A stretch of 64,000 bases of DNA, from the NCBI GenBank assembly GCA_021397835.1, contig JAJFZO010000191.1:129001-193000 (forward strand), read 5' to 3'. Shown piece after piece: positions 1 to 12,290 of the stretch. A program made the translations under genes and the position numbers. Source of the DNA: Moringa oleifera (taxonomy: Eukaryota; Streptophyta; Magnoliopsida; Brassicales; Moringaceae). Numbering within the stretch: position 1 is the stretch's first letter; each line of letters opens with the position of its first letter. The notes below the pieces were generated by a model. That model did no database searches. It worked only from the letters and a program-made list of their open reading frames with translations, and had not been told where the DNA came from.

Positions 1-917
1 AGGTAAGCTTTTGGCAGGGCCGATCAGTTGAACTTGGCTCAGGCTTGGTTGTGGCCTCTGATAGGCTCATTTGATGTTTTCATAAGAAACTGATTTCCTG
101 CCAAAAATTTTGGTTAGTGAGAAGAATAATAGATGAATGGCTTGTGAATCTCTCTTCTGGGAGGCAGGCAGGAGAGAAGGGGAGGTTAGATGAGTTGCTT
201 TCTGAAGCGGTTTCCTGGGAGGTTTTATATGTTTCTTTGTTGTAGAATAGAATCAGAGAAAAATGCAGTTTTATATCATCAAGGGATTGATACAATGAAT
301 TTTACCTTGTTAAATATAAAGATTGTTTGTGCAGTTCAATTTGTTGAACAGGACTGTGGGTGAATGTTAATGTTGAGAAAATGTTAGTGTAACAGCTTGA
401 CTTGCCATTTGGTGTTTCATCAACAATTAGTTTGTGAAGTCAAGAGTAACCTCAGGGGCCTTGAGGACAGAGCAGCCTACGGTTAGTCTTGGGATGTTGG
501 AATGAAACTTGTTATGTGGTCTTTCACCTGCAACACGCATTATTGATCAGAAAAGAGAGTAGGAGTTACATTCCTGTGAATATCAATTTTGACTTCCCAT
601 TTGGAGGAAGGGCTGATATTTCATCTCTACAAAACATCCTATAAAACAAAATACTAATTAAAAAATGAGATGGACTTGTTAATTATTAATAAAGATTATA
701 AGACTAAAGAAAACAAAGAAAAAGGCAGAAGAGGAGGTTGACCTGGCTCCCCCGTTGTGGCCATAGCGGCAAAGGGCTCTACTTTTACTTTAAACAGCAG
801 TCCGCGACCGCCAACGACAACTATTCATCAAAACGAGTGCCTCTTCTTCTTCTTCTCTCTTCTAAGGGAGACCCAGGAGACCCGGAGAGAAAGGAAAATA
901 AAGATAGTGAGAGATAA
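1..917. other. Upstream flank of PARG, no gene recognised
   Basis: AT-rich sequence with no convincing coding exon on either strand. The last ~90 bases hold a CT-rich tract (about 837-866) and purine-rich sequence just before the PARG start codon, which looks like a plant 5' leader. The first bases resemble a splice donor context (AG|GTAAG), so an exon of another gene could end at the window edge, but nothing else supports that. Confidence 0.4.
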
Positions 918-3900
918 ATGGAGCAGAGGGAAGATTTGAGGTCTATATTGCCATATCTGCCACTGGTCATTCGATCCTCATCTTTATTGTGGCCATCACA
1001 GGTTGTGGAAGCGCTAAAAGCTATGTCAAAGGGACCCCTTCACAGCCGAGTCGACTCAGGAGAGATCCTATTCCTTGCCATTTCTGATATGAGAAACTCC
1101 CTCTCCCTTTCATCTGATCTTCTTGCGCCTTTTACTCCTCAAGGTTACGCCCTTTTCTTCGACCAGGTCGTAACCCCTCCTTTAATTATCTTTGTTTCGC
1201 TCGTTTATTCTTTTTATCGATTTTCTTATTGTAGGTTTCTCAGCTATTGCGCTTTTGTTGAATTCTTAAAGCGTAGGTGCTTAAGGTTCAAGTCTGTGGG
1301 GGAATTTGGGAGTTCGGTTTGATGCGACTTTTATTTGACTGGCACCACAAAGAAATAGTCAAGGAGTCCGGATGCACGAAACTTGTCCATTTCCCTAGGA
1401 GAGTTAGTTCTGTGTGTTCATTTTCTCTTTATCAGACTGCACGTAGATGTTTAGTAGTGTATCCTAGTGAGGACAGTCTAGCATGCCTCTGTAATGCAAA
1501 TGGCTAGGGCAGGCTTACTTGCTTAGATATATATGTTTTTAATTATATACACCTGGTGAAGATGCAAGAATTGTGTGTTAAAGTATGACCACAGTGTTTT
1601 GGATATTTAATCAAGTGTGTAGGCTCAAGATCTAGAATAACCTGGTCAGGCTAGTTGAATTTCCTTGATCCCATTACCTATGGCTTAGATGAAGAGAATG
1701 CATTCCTGGTAACTTGTTCCATGGATTTTGTTTTGAGGGTACTTCTGAATTTAAACTAATGCTGTAATAGTTACTTTGACTTGCCATAGAGAATTTCAAT
1801 ATTGTGGCATTATTGTAACTTACATGCCCATATTATAATAGAGCAATAGAGCAATATGGGTTACAGCCACTTCCGTAAACTACAATATTACCATTGAAAC
1901 TGATTTTGAAGGATTTATTGCAGATAATGTCCCGGGAAGAATCAACAAGATGGTTTGGTGAGGTTGTCCCAGCATTGGCAAATTTACTCTATCGGTTGCC
2001 ATCTCTATTAGAAATGCACTATCAAAATGCAGATCACCTTCTTGGTGGAGGAAAGCATGGTATCAATACTGGTCTGCGCTTATTGGGTCCCCAAGAAGCT
2101 GGAATAGTGTTCCTCAGCCAGGTCTGTGTCCATAGTTCTAGAAATCAATGTGATCTGCTCCTGCTGGACCATTGTTTTTAATATAATTCATAATAACAGA
2201 AGCTATACGCACTCCTAGTTATTGACATGTGAGTGGGTTAGTACTTTCATCTAACATCTGTACAGTTGATTGAGTTGCATTATTGTGTTGCTGACAGCGG
2301 AATTTCCTGAAGGAGTTGTGGATGTTGACAATGAATTATCATTTTATTTATAGAGGAGAGTGTTTATTCTTTATGATATAACCTTTCTTAGTTGCTACTC
2401 ATTTTTTCAGGAACTGATTGGGGCTCTTCTTGCATGCTCCTTCTTTTGTTTGTTCCCAGTTGCTAATAGAGGTGCAAAACATCTTCCAACCATCAACTTT
2501 GATCATTTATTTGCGTATGTGGTCTGCAGCTTTCTTTTCTGAACCTTATAAATCATTTTATACTTTTGTAATTATAAGTTTGAGTCTGTGTATTATTATG
2601 TATTTCAATCTCTAGTGTGGATTCCTGCTCTTGTGGACAGATATTGAAAAATCATGTACCAAGGGCTCAATTTTAGTGGTTAATATGATTTCTTTTGTTT
2701 CATTTTTACTAGTGTTGAACAATAAGAAATAACTGAAGTTGCTTATGAACAGAAACTAACCTGACAAAGTGGCTATGTTGGCATCAATATGTTGACAAAA
2801 GATCTGGAGATATCAGAGAGCTATGTTCAATGTGCTTATGTTCCTTTAGATCTTGAGTTGTTTTCATCCAGTCTTTTCAAGTACTATATGCGTACATCTT
2901 TAGCCTACTCTTTTCTTATTTACTTAATCACTTTGTAGTTTGTGGTGGTAAATGCAGCTTAAACCATGCATTCTCTGTTGTCATGTTTGCTGAACAACTG
3001 AAAATAAGAGAAAGAGACTTTCATGCATCGCTAGTAAATAGCAAATCAACCCTTGCCCAAGTTAGCTACTAATTCATATATCTAAGGTCTGAACTGTTGG
3101 TGTGATATGAGTATCTACTTTTATTACGACTGAACTATATCTAAGAAAGACATTGACACCAAAAGTTTAGAAGCTCCTTCTGATAATGCTCATTTCTTGC
3201 CATTTGGTTTATGCATGACATGTTAAAGATGGAATTGTAAGGTAGCATTTAAGTTTTCTAAACCATGTAGGGTTAGAGTCAAATCCAGGAAAATTTTCAG
3301 TTTGGCTGTCTAAACCAAAAAATGGTTGTTTAAGCATGCTTGATGAATCATTAGTCCCTGAATTCCCCTTCTGTGTCTTTGCTACCTGCAATGGAAACTT
3401 GTTTTAAATGGTTCTTGTGTGTTTATATGTATCTGATGTCCTTTGCAAATCCAAAAAATTATGTATATGGTAGATTGTTTCATTGTTTTATTAAGAGCAA
3501 TTGTGTGTTAATTATAAATTCTTTTAGAGTGGGAACAATTATTCACTGCATGGCTGCTTTGATTGCATTGCTTTCATAAAATTATCTAATGTTTTGTTTC
3601 TTCAGTTTGGTTTGTTGTCCATGCTATTCTCTTTTATATGGTTGGTTTCATAAAAATTATTTTTAGTTTGTCTGCCTAAAAATGAGTGCATGAGACTTAA
3701 TGTCTTTCTCAGGACGCTATATGAAAGTTGCAGTGGGAAGCAGGAAAATAAAATAAAGTGCATTATTCATTATTTTGAAAGGATATCTTCATGTATGCCA
3801 ATCGGGTTGGTTTCATTTGAACGGAAGATTCTGCCAGTGGAACTTCATTCTTCATGTGTTGTTTATCCTGAGGCTGATTTTTGGAGCAGATCTGTCACTC

Positions 3901-4225
3901 CTCTTTCCCGGTTTGAGGTAACAAATCAGAGAAACTGATTTTATAATATCCATAAGGTTTCATCCTTATTTGATAATTGGTAGGCAAACACAAGCACATG
4001 GACATATACTAACCTTATGTTTTTATAGTCTATGGACTATAACTCCCTTGAAGGTCGCTTTGTACTACTTTCAGATCACTTTATACTTCTTTTAGGTTCA
4101 TGATTCTGGAAACATAGAAGATCAGCTCGGTGAAGCTCTTGAAGTGGATTTTGCAAACAGGTATCTTGGAGGTGGTGCTCTTCATGGTGGCTGTGTACAG
4201 GTGCCTTCCCCACTCCTCCTCCTCC

Positions 4226-4296
<71 letters not shown>

Positions 4297-6399
4297 TCTT
4301 CAATGCTTAAAGCACACATTTAAAATCCCCATATTCAATATTGTTCCTGATACTAGTTCTTTTGGTGTATGCATGTCATCTCCACAAACTGCATGATTGT
4401 GTATTTCACCTTCCCAGGCCTGACACAGTTCACTATTTGTTGAAGCTCTCCTACGTACATGGTTGAATCCCAGTGCTTGAATAATTAACTGTCATTGTCA
4501 TTATATATAGGAAGAGATCCGCTTCATGATCAACCCTGAGTTAATTGCTGGCATGCTTTGCTTTCCTTCCATGGATGACAATGAAGCTATAGAAATTGTT
4601 GGTGCAGAAAGGTTCTCAAGTTACACAGGGTGAGTATTATGGATCAGAAATCTAAATTTTGACATAATTGTTTATTATCATTTTGAAATACTGTTCCTGT
4701 TGGTAATGAGGTTGTGCCAATCTAATGAAAGCGTAAAGTCTTATGGACGGTATGTGTAATGTACATGTTCTGCTCAAAAAAAAAAAAAAAGTGTGATGTG
4801 CATGCATATGTGAAACAAATTTCTGTTGATTTTTCTTGCCAGTGGTTTCTAACATAGTATTATATTCATGTGGCACAGTTACGCCTCTTCCTTTCGTTTT
4901 TCTGGTGATTATCGGGATAAAAGGGATGTGGACTATTTTGGAAGGCGTAAAACTAGAATCATTGCTATAGATGCATTATGTGGCCCAAGGATGAGACAGT
5001 TTGAAGTTAGATGCCTCATCCGGTATGTAAATTTTAGTTTAAGGTGGCTCTCCAGCAGAAACAATCATGGAGTTCATAGAACATAAAAGACATGTAAATT
5101 TTAATTCTTTTGGGTTTTTGTCAGGGAGATGAATAAAGCATATTGTGGGTTTCTTCATCAATCTAAATGTTGCCGATGTGAGAGAATTTTGGGAGACAAT
5201 GGATGTTGTGAATCCAGACTTGAACAAAATAATATCTCCTATTCTCAATCTGCGAAGGATATTCTGGTGGGAATCCCTTACGATGATGTCTCCATTGCTT
5301 TGTTTCCACAGCTGTAACTTATCTGTCCAACCTGCTGCACTTTGGTTGTTTCCTTCCTTCTATTAATATGCTTGCTTGATTTTATTGTCTGCTTTTATAT
5401 AGTTACATGAAGCTCCCTTGAGTTCTGCTGACACAGGAGAAGGAAAATCTGTAAATCAAGAGAGCAGAAACCCTAATGAAAAGGGTTGCCCGTGTCTAGA
5501 CCATGAAGATAATATTGGGATTGTGACGGGGAATTGGGGCTGTGGTGCTTTTGGAGGAGATCCTGAACTCAAGGCTATGATTCAGTGGCTTGCTGCTTCT
5601 CAGGTAATAATTTTCTCTCTTGAGCCATCAAACAAATAATGGAGGTGGAGTTAATTTTAAGATGCAATTGAAGTATATTTTTTTATCAGAATGCAACTGA
5701 AAGTATATTAATTCTGACGATAGTAAAGCTGGACCACAATTTGCCTAAACAGACTAGGTTTCTCTAATGCAGGTGCTTTTGATAATAGAATATTTGTATG
5801 GCAAGTAAAATTCTAAAAGCTGTCTTTAGGCTATGAATGCGTACTTCAATGTTTCTTTTGATCTGAGACATCTCTTTTTAGGCAGTAAGACCTTTCATTT
5901 CATATTACACGTTTGGAATGGAGGCGTTGCAGGACCTAGATCAGGTGCTTGTCTTATTCCTTCCAGTCTGAAAACTCATTTCTTTTATTCACAAGCATGA
6001 TTCGCAGAATAAGAATTACCTCACTGGCAATTGTGGTGGGAGTGACCAGTAATTTGGGCCCTTGTGTTGCTTATTCTTATGCCATTGTGGTTAAATATTT
6101 GGTCTCATAGTACTGCTGCCTTTTTGGTCTTTTATTGTTCGGTCATCTTGCTTCAAGTGCATGCTTGTGTGACCTTGTTAGTGATGACTATAAATGACAT
6201 GATTTCCTTCAACATTCTTGGGCAGGTGACTAAATGGGTCCTGCATCATGAATGGACAGTAGGAGATCTTTGGAATATGTTGGCGGAATACTCCTTGCAG
6301 AGATTGAAGGGAGAAACGAACCTTGGCTTCTTTTCTTGGCTCCTTCCATGGCTGGCTGCTGGTGAAGGCCAGATGTCAAACTCTCTGAAGTTGCCTTGA
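918..6399 (+). CDS. PARG1: Poly(ADP-ribose) glycohydrolase (PARG), 11 exons
   Basis: Exons: 918-1166, 1924-2121, 2411-2514, 3713-3917, 4096-4200, 4511-4629, 4879-5022, 5125-5266, 5403-5603, 5882-5944, 6226-6399. All junctions are GT-AG, phase is kept, and the product is 567 residues, about the usual plant PARG length. PARG removes poly(ADP-ribose) chains from proteins, mainly in the nucleus, and acts in DNA-damage and stress responses. The family catalytic signature GGG-X6-8-QEE is present as [11 protein letters not shown] (residues 277-287) followed by EE (288-289). The signature is split by the intron 4201-4510, which holds a 68-nt C run. The conserved helical N-terminal half (residues 1-250) and the C-terminal [15 protein letters not shown] segment are also intact. 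The ATG at 918 opens the conserved N-terminus [16 protein letters not shown] canonical AATAAA lies at 6529-6534. No truncation was seen. Arabidopsis has PARG1 and PARG2; this looks closest to PARG1. Confidence 0.95.
4227..4294 (+). repeat. 68-nt C homopolymer in a PARG intron
   Basis: Uninterrupted run of 68 C, preceded by a short (CCT)n stretch (about 4214-4226). It lies 26 bases after the splice donor at 4201. On the other strand it is a G run that could form G-quadruplexes; the C strand could form i-motifs. The length may be unstable or an assembly estimate. Confidence 0.97.
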
Positions 6400-7362
6400 C
6401 ACAACTTCGTCAAATCATGGTCTTTCTAATGTATATTATGTTCCTTCAAGGTTCAAAGTTATTGGTGTGCTAAATTTTGCTTTTTAAAGCATTTGTTCCT
6501 TGTTAGATCTGTCAACAAGATTGTAAACAATAAAACTGTTCTTATGGGAAAAGTTGATATGCCTTCATCTACATAGATGCCTCTCCGCATGTCATTTGGT
6601 TCTTGTGCATAAATGAACATGAACACATCGTTTGAAAAGTAACAATGATATCTGGTATCATGTACGAAGTCATAAGCTTGATGAAAGGATATTTGAGTGA
6701 GCTGTATGCTTCTTGTTAGTATAACAGGAAGGCAAATGTGAAGGTGCTAATTTAGTTGTTGAACCACTTTGATGATTGTATTAAAAAAAAAAAAACACAC
6801 AGAATATAAACTCTATTTGCTTGAATTGATGGAACAGAAAGGCTTATAAAGTGGAAGTGAACTCTGCAACTACAAAATTGGGTAACTTAAGTTTATTGCT
6901 AATAAAAGTATTAAAATGAATTTCGTAGATTGCAGAGATGCACAAGAAGGTGACTCGGCAGCCGCGCAGTATAAAGTTGATTGACTTGTCGCTGCCATGA
7001 ACAAAAGGAAAAAAAAAGGAGATAAGGTGGGCAAGCTCGGAGGCCTCTGGCTCAGGTAAGACAGTAATGGGGCGTGTCAATCAATAAGCTGAATTAGAGC
7101 TCTGTGTGTTTATCCGAGAGGCTAGTGAAGGGTTTTACCTGAAGCCTGAAGGAAGAGTGGAGATCTGTAGCTTTTAGAGAATTTAGCTTCATTTCGCAAC
7201 CACCACTACTGCTCAGGCACTTTTCTGGGCAACCCACATTGTCCTTTTCTTCTTTTCTTTCTTTCCTCTTTCAATTCTGATGGTTTTAAAGCTCGCGAAA
7301 CTTGCCTTCTAGTATTTTTCTTCTATTTTATGTCTTGTGTTATCAACTGGTAATTTAGTTGT
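6400..7362. other. PARG 3' flank and MRL7L 5' flank
   Basis: Holds the PARG 3' UTR with AATAAA at 6529-6534, an A-rich run at 6782-6794, and the probable promoter and leader of the next gene, including a CT-rich pyrimidine stretch near 7245-7272. No coding exon recognised. Confidence 0.5.
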
Positions 7363-10020
7363 ATGGTTACCTCAAGCAATTTCGTCTGTGATTTGGGTAC
7401 AGAAATGACGTTGCAACTTGCTGTAAAATTACAGTATCTGTTCTCTCCTGTAAAACAGAATGTCTTGCCTTCATTTTCTGGTTTTTCTCCTAGACCCCAA
7501 AACCAAAGAATCAACTCTGAGGATTCTTCCTTGAGATTGGAGTGTTCTAGTCTCTCATCAAGCTCCCTCAACTTGCTTTCCTGGGTTTGTTCTTACTTTC
7601 ACTTTTTCTTCTCTTTAGAGTTGAGAATCTATGTTTTTAGAAGTTTTTCAGGTTTGCTTTAAAAACTATATATCACTGTAATCAATCATCTTTGGAAAAA
7701 TCAGGATGGAAGATCTAGAAGAAAGAGAGTTGTAAAAGTTTGTGGGATGGTAGAAAACCTTGGAAGGAAAATGAAAGGAGAAGAATCTAGTGATAGCGAG
7801 GATGATGATGAGCATGATAACTCGACAGAAAGAGTGGGCAATGATTGGTATCCTGTTGACGAAGAAGAGAGACGCGAATGGAGAAGGAAGATTCAGGAAG
7901 TGATTGATCAGAATCCTGATATTGAGGAGGAGGTTGACCTCGTTGAAAAGAGGAAGAAAGTGCAAAAGCTTCTTGTTGATTACCCCCTTATTGTGGAGGA
8001 GGATGATCCTGATTGGCCTGAAGATGCTGACGGGTGGGGCTTCAATTTGGGTCAGTTTTTCAACAAGATTACCATAAAAAATGTCAAGAAGGATGATGAT
8101 GATGAGAACTATGATAGCGAGAATGAAATAGTGTGGCAGGATGATGATTATATATGTCCAATCAAAGATATCACTGCTGCAGAGTGGGAGGAGACTGTGT
8201 TCAAGGACATCAGTCCTCTAATTGTTTTTGTGCATAACCGCTATAAAAGGTTAATTTCGTGTTCCTTTTCTTGCTCTTTTTGTTTCTTCATTCTTGCTAT
8301 ATCAACTTATTGAAATCTTATTTGAATTGCTGTGCTTGATAACTGATTAGTCAATTAAAACAGGTAGGTATCATCTCCATGATTTACTGAGTTTTCTAGA
8401 ATCTATATATCAATATTTTGTTGCTTCATATTTCTATTCAATTGTTTCCTGGTTCACAAATAATTGTTTCTAGTCTCTTAATCTTATGTAATGCTGGTAT
8501 TATCATGTCAGTTCTTTCATTTGCCAATAGGGCCACCTCTGTCATTATCTTTATTTCTGAGTATCTTATGATGCTCTTATTTTCCTACTGGCTTAAATAG
8601 ACTGTGGTACAGATTGATGTTCTGGTTTCATGCCTCTCTCCAATAATATCACCTTGTTTGAAGTATCTAGGCATAGGGGTGTTAAAGATCAATTAAGTTA
8701 TGTAGCAGAAAGCATGAGATGCTATGAATCTTTATGAAGTCTTAATTTTCTAGGTAAGGTAATCCACAGAGGCTATGTGTTTTGTGATCAGTAAGAATCA
8801 TATAGTGTCATGATCTTAATTTTAGAATATAAATATAACTATAAAGCTCACTTTCTTCTTTGTATTGGGTCAAGAAGCTGCTTTGCTGCCTAGTTCTCTA
8901 TTACATCTCTACCTGCCAAATATCTTATTGTAGCTTCCATTATCTTTCTTTTCAAATGACTAGGAGCACTTCCAAGAGAGAAATTACCAAAAAATTTGAC
9001 CATTTACAACCTAAGACTACTAATTCTCATTTTAAAAGAGGTCTAGGGGAAAATTGTAGATGTGCCTTTAACAGGCAAGTTAATGATCCTCAATCCTGTA
9101 CAAAGCACTGGGTCGGTTGGTTTAGCTAATTCCTTTTCAACTACATGCTGTGAAGTAGCCCTTTTGTTGGGCCGGTAAGAAGGGTCGTAATATCAAATGG
9201 TTTGAATATCTTTTTCTCATGCTGAAATGACTCAACAGGGAAATGGTGGAGTTAGGCATATAAACAGATCATTGGTAAACCTGGTGCTTTAGAGTTATAA
9301 TAATCTTCTTGCTTACCTCCTATCATGTTTGATATTGTTAATCAGCAACTTGGCTTCATTCTAAATGTGATTAGACGATTGATAACGGCACAATTATATG
9401 GGTTAGTTGGTGGCCAGTGGCACATTTGAACAACTGATAGAGCAACCTGGAACTCTGTAGGATTCAGAATTGAATAACTTAAGAAATACTTGATGAAGGG
9501 TATCATCTTTTGCAGGCCAAAGGAAAATGAAAAGGTTCGGGATGAACTGGAGAAAGCTGTGCACATCATATGGAGCTGCAGGCTACCCTCACCGAGAGTA
9601 AGTGTGGCTATTTAACAATTTCTAATACCCTTTTGTTTTAATGTTCTTGTGCTTGACATTAGAGAATTGGTTTATCAGTGTGTTGCAGTTGATGCTGTAA
9701 CTGAGGAGAATTTAGTCTCTGCTCTACAAGTGTCTGTGTTTCCAGAACTCTTATTCACTAAAGCTGGAAAAATATTGTATCGTGAGAAAGGTTATTACTT
9801 GGGCACAGAAAATAATTTTTAACTGTTTGTTTCTGTTTGATATTTTCATGATTTGAACTCTGCTGGGTGTTCAGCAATTCGAACTGCAGATGAATTGTCG
9901 AAAATCATGGCGTTCTTTTATTATGGTGCTGGCAAACCAACCTGCTTGAATGGCATGGAGAATAGCCAGGAATTGATCCCGAATGTAGCCATCACAGTCA
10001 ATGATTCTAAGCTGTCCTGA
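7363..10020 (+). CDS. MRL7L: MRL7/MRL7L chloroplast thioredoxin-like fold protein, 5 exons
   Basis: Exons: 7363-7584, 7705-8249, 9516-9597, 9679-9790, 9875-10020, giving 368 residues in a continuous phase. The family (Arabidopsis MRL7/SVR4/ECB1/RCB and MRL7L/NCP) is needed for chloroplast biogenesis and plastid-encoded RNA polymerase activity; some members are dual plastid/nuclear. The sequence shows a Ser-rich N-terminus suited to a plastid transit peptide, an acidic stretch (SSDSEDDDEHDN), the conserved WPEDADGWGF block, a second acidic stretch, then a thioredoxin-like fold over roughly residues 220-345 (PLIVFVHNRYKR to SKIMAFFYYGA). There is no CXXC pair; the nearest cysteines are spaced C-x6-C at the exon 3/4 boundary, so classic disulfide redox activity is not expected. 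Start: ATG 7363 is used, but the in-frame ATG at 7405 is an alternative. The position beside PARG favours the MRL7L (At2g31840) lineage; MRL7 versus MRL7L is not settled from sequence alone. Confidence 0.87.
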
Positions 10021-10766
10021 CAACGTAGTTAGTCCTCTCAGAGGTGACCAGAAGATCATGTATAGTAACTCCATTTACCAATTAATTGTGGGATTTGAGA
10101 CATGTCCTTTGGAGGATTTCTGCTGCCATATTCTGGTTATATTCCACTCTGAAATGTGTGACTAGGTGGCAAGATTTATGTATTGTAGTATTATGTGGTT
10201 CGGAAATGGAAAATGTAATGCTAATTTTTGTCTCTTCTTTTTTTTTTTTTTGTTTTAAAAAAAAGTGAACTCCTATTTTTTATTGTATTCATACATTTTG
10301 TTTGAAGTTAATTAATGTATTACAAATGGCTTTTAATATTTAAGAGATTTCATTTCATCAAATGTTATAGATGAAAATAGATATTATCTTTCAATTTGAG
10401 GGTTGAACATGAGATTTTTAAACAGTAACGTAAGACACTCCGAATAATGATAATCTTAAACCAACTCAATGGGAAACTCTGGTTTTCCTAGTAAGTAAAC
10501 TATGAAAAGTCCGGTCCAATCGAAAACCTTATGACTCGCACCCGACTCATTCCTGCTACCCTCCTCTTGGCTCCTCCCTTGTTTGTAGCCCGCGCGCGCT
10601 TGACAGTTCGCTCACTGGAGCCAAAAGAGAAGATCAATTCCAGATAGAATCTCCCTTTGTCTAATCCTTCCTGCAAGTTCAGGTAGAAAAAGAAAGCAGA
10701 AAAAACTTGCTCTCGCTTTCTCTATCAATTTCAATTTTTCATTACTGTTTGGGATTCCTGGTTGAA
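10021..10766. other. Spacer and 5' leader of the mTERF gene
   Basis: AT-rich spacer with T and A runs at 10231-10264, then the probable mTERF 5' leader (CT-rich, about 10550-10766). The frame of the mTERF protein stays open for 20 codons upstream of the first ATG but has no ATG there. Confidence 0.45.
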
Positions 10767-12290
10767 ATGAGCTCTATCCTGCTCAAAAGAAAAAAATTCT
10801 TAGCCATATTCAGAAACCATTGTAAAACCTCACTGGACTTTTTCGCAAAATCTGAAGCCCCTCAAAACCCATTTGCCTACAGCTCCCAAATCCCAAAAGC
10901 TTTCAAGGTTTTACAGATTTCCCTATATTCAACTCAGTCCTCTAAATTCTCGGAATATGAGATGCCCACGGTCACTTGGGGTGTGGTACAAGGCAAGAAA
11001 GAAAAGCTTGTTAATCGTGTTAAAATCTGTGATTATCTCAAGAGTTTGGGAATAATCCCTGATGAACTGGAGAATCTTGAATTGCCATCTACAGTTGAGT
11101 TAATGAGTGACCGGATCCAGTTTTTACAGAAACTAGGGTTGACCATCGATGACATCAATGAGTACCCACTTATGCTGGGTTGCAGTGTGCGCAAAAACAT
11201 GATTCCCGTGTTAGGTTACTTGGAGAAGATAGGGATACAGAGGTCTAAACTAGGAGAGTTTGTAAAGAATTACCCGCAAGTGCTGCACGCTAGTGTGGTT
11301 GTTGAGCTTGCCCCGGTGGTTAAGTTTCTTCGTGGGCTCGATGTGGAGAAGCAAGATATAGGGTACGTTCTGCAGAAGTACCCTGAGCTACTAGGGTTTA
11401 AGCTTGAAGGGACTATGAGCACTTCGGTAGCTTATTTAGTGAGCATTGGTGTTAATCCTAGGGATATCGGTCCTATGGTGACTCAGTATCCATATTTTTT
11501 GGGAATGAGAGTTGGAACAATGATTAAGCCACTTGTAGATTATTTGGTCTCATTAGGTTTACCAAAGAAGATTGTGGCTAGGATGTTGGAGAAGCGTGCA
11601 TATATGCTTGGGTATGATCTTGAGGAGACTGTCAAACCAAATGTGGATTGCTTGATTAGTTTTGGTATTCGGAGGGAAGCACTTGCTTCTGTTTTAGCAC
11701 AATATCCACAAATTCTTGGATTACCTCTGAAAGCTAAGATGTCTACACAGCAGTATTTCTTTAGTTTGAAGCTCAAGATTGATCCTGAAGGTTTTGCTCA
11801 TGTGATTGAGAAAATGCCGCAGACTGTAAGCCTTAACCAACATGTGATTATGAAGCCTGTTGAGTTCCTTTTGGGAAGGGCATTTTCACAGGAAGATGTG
11901 GCCACGATGGTTGTGAAATGTCCTCAGTTACTTGTATGCCGAGTTGAGCTCATGAAAAACAGCTATTACTTCATCAAAAGTGAGATGGGAAGGCCACTGA
12001 AAGAGCTCGTTAAGTTCCCTGAATACTTTACTTACAGCTTGGAGTCCAGAATCAAACCCAGGTATCAGAGGTTACAGAGCAAAGGAATCCGGTGTTCTCT
12101 CAATTGGTTCCTCAACTGTAGTGATCAGAGATTTGAAGAGAGATTGCAGGGTGATTTTATTGAATCAGAAAGTCCAGGTCCATCATTTTGTATGGGTGGG
12201 AGGTTAGAGCTACCAATGAGTGAGATTGTGACTGATGAAGAAGATGAGAGTGATGAGGAAGTACTCTACAAACGCACTGTTGTTTTGTAG
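10767..12290 (+). CDS. Organellar mTERF-family protein, intronless
   Basis: Single exon, 507 residues from the first in-frame ATG at 10767; the open frame begins earlier (near 10707) but without ATG. mTERF proteins are arrays of helical repeats that bind nucleic acids and control transcription, RNA processing or splicing in mitochondria and chloroplasts. The basic, Ser-rich N-terminus (MSSILLKRKKF onward) fits an organellar presequence. From about residue 95 there are repeated mTERF motifs with the hallmark pattern of a YP dipeptide followed by LG (for example YPLMLGCSV, YPELLGFKL, YPYFLGMRV, YPQILGLPL). The C-terminus is acidic (DEEDESDEEVLYKR). From memory the closest Arabidopsis protein is At2g44020 rather than MTERF4/At4g02990, which shares the repeat layout but has a different N-terminus. 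Organelle target is not determined. No frameshift or truncation. Confidence 0.92.
   Translation: MSSILLKRKKFLAIFRNHCKTSLDFFAKSEAPQNPFAYSSQIPKAFKVLQISLYSTQSSKFSEYEMPTVTWGVVQGKKEKLVNRVKICDYLKSLGIIPDELENLELPSTVELMSDRIQFLQKLGLTIDDINEYPLMLGCSVRKNMIPVLGYLEKIGIQRSKLGEFVKNYPQVLHASVVVELAPVVKFLRGLDVEKQDIGYVLQKYPELLGFKLEGTMSTSVAYLVSIGVNPRDIGPMVTQYPYFLGMRVGTMIKPLVDYLVSLGLPKKIVARMLEKRAYMLGYDLEETVKPNVDCLISFGIRREALASVLAQYPQILGLPLKAKMSTQQYFFSLKLKIDPEGFAHVIEKMPQTVSLNQHVIMKPVEFLLGRAFSQEDVATMVVKCPQLLVCRVELMKNSYYFIKSEMGRPLKELVKFPEYFTYSLESRIKPRYQRLQSKGIRCSLNWFLNCSDQRFEERLQGDFIESESPGPSFCMGGRLELPMSEIVTDEEDESDEEVLYKRTVVL

Noticed and set aside
4076..4303. Minus-strand open frame with a long Gly run, and plus-strand frame with a Pro run
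   Set aside because: Both come only from translating the 68-nt C tract in the PARG intron.
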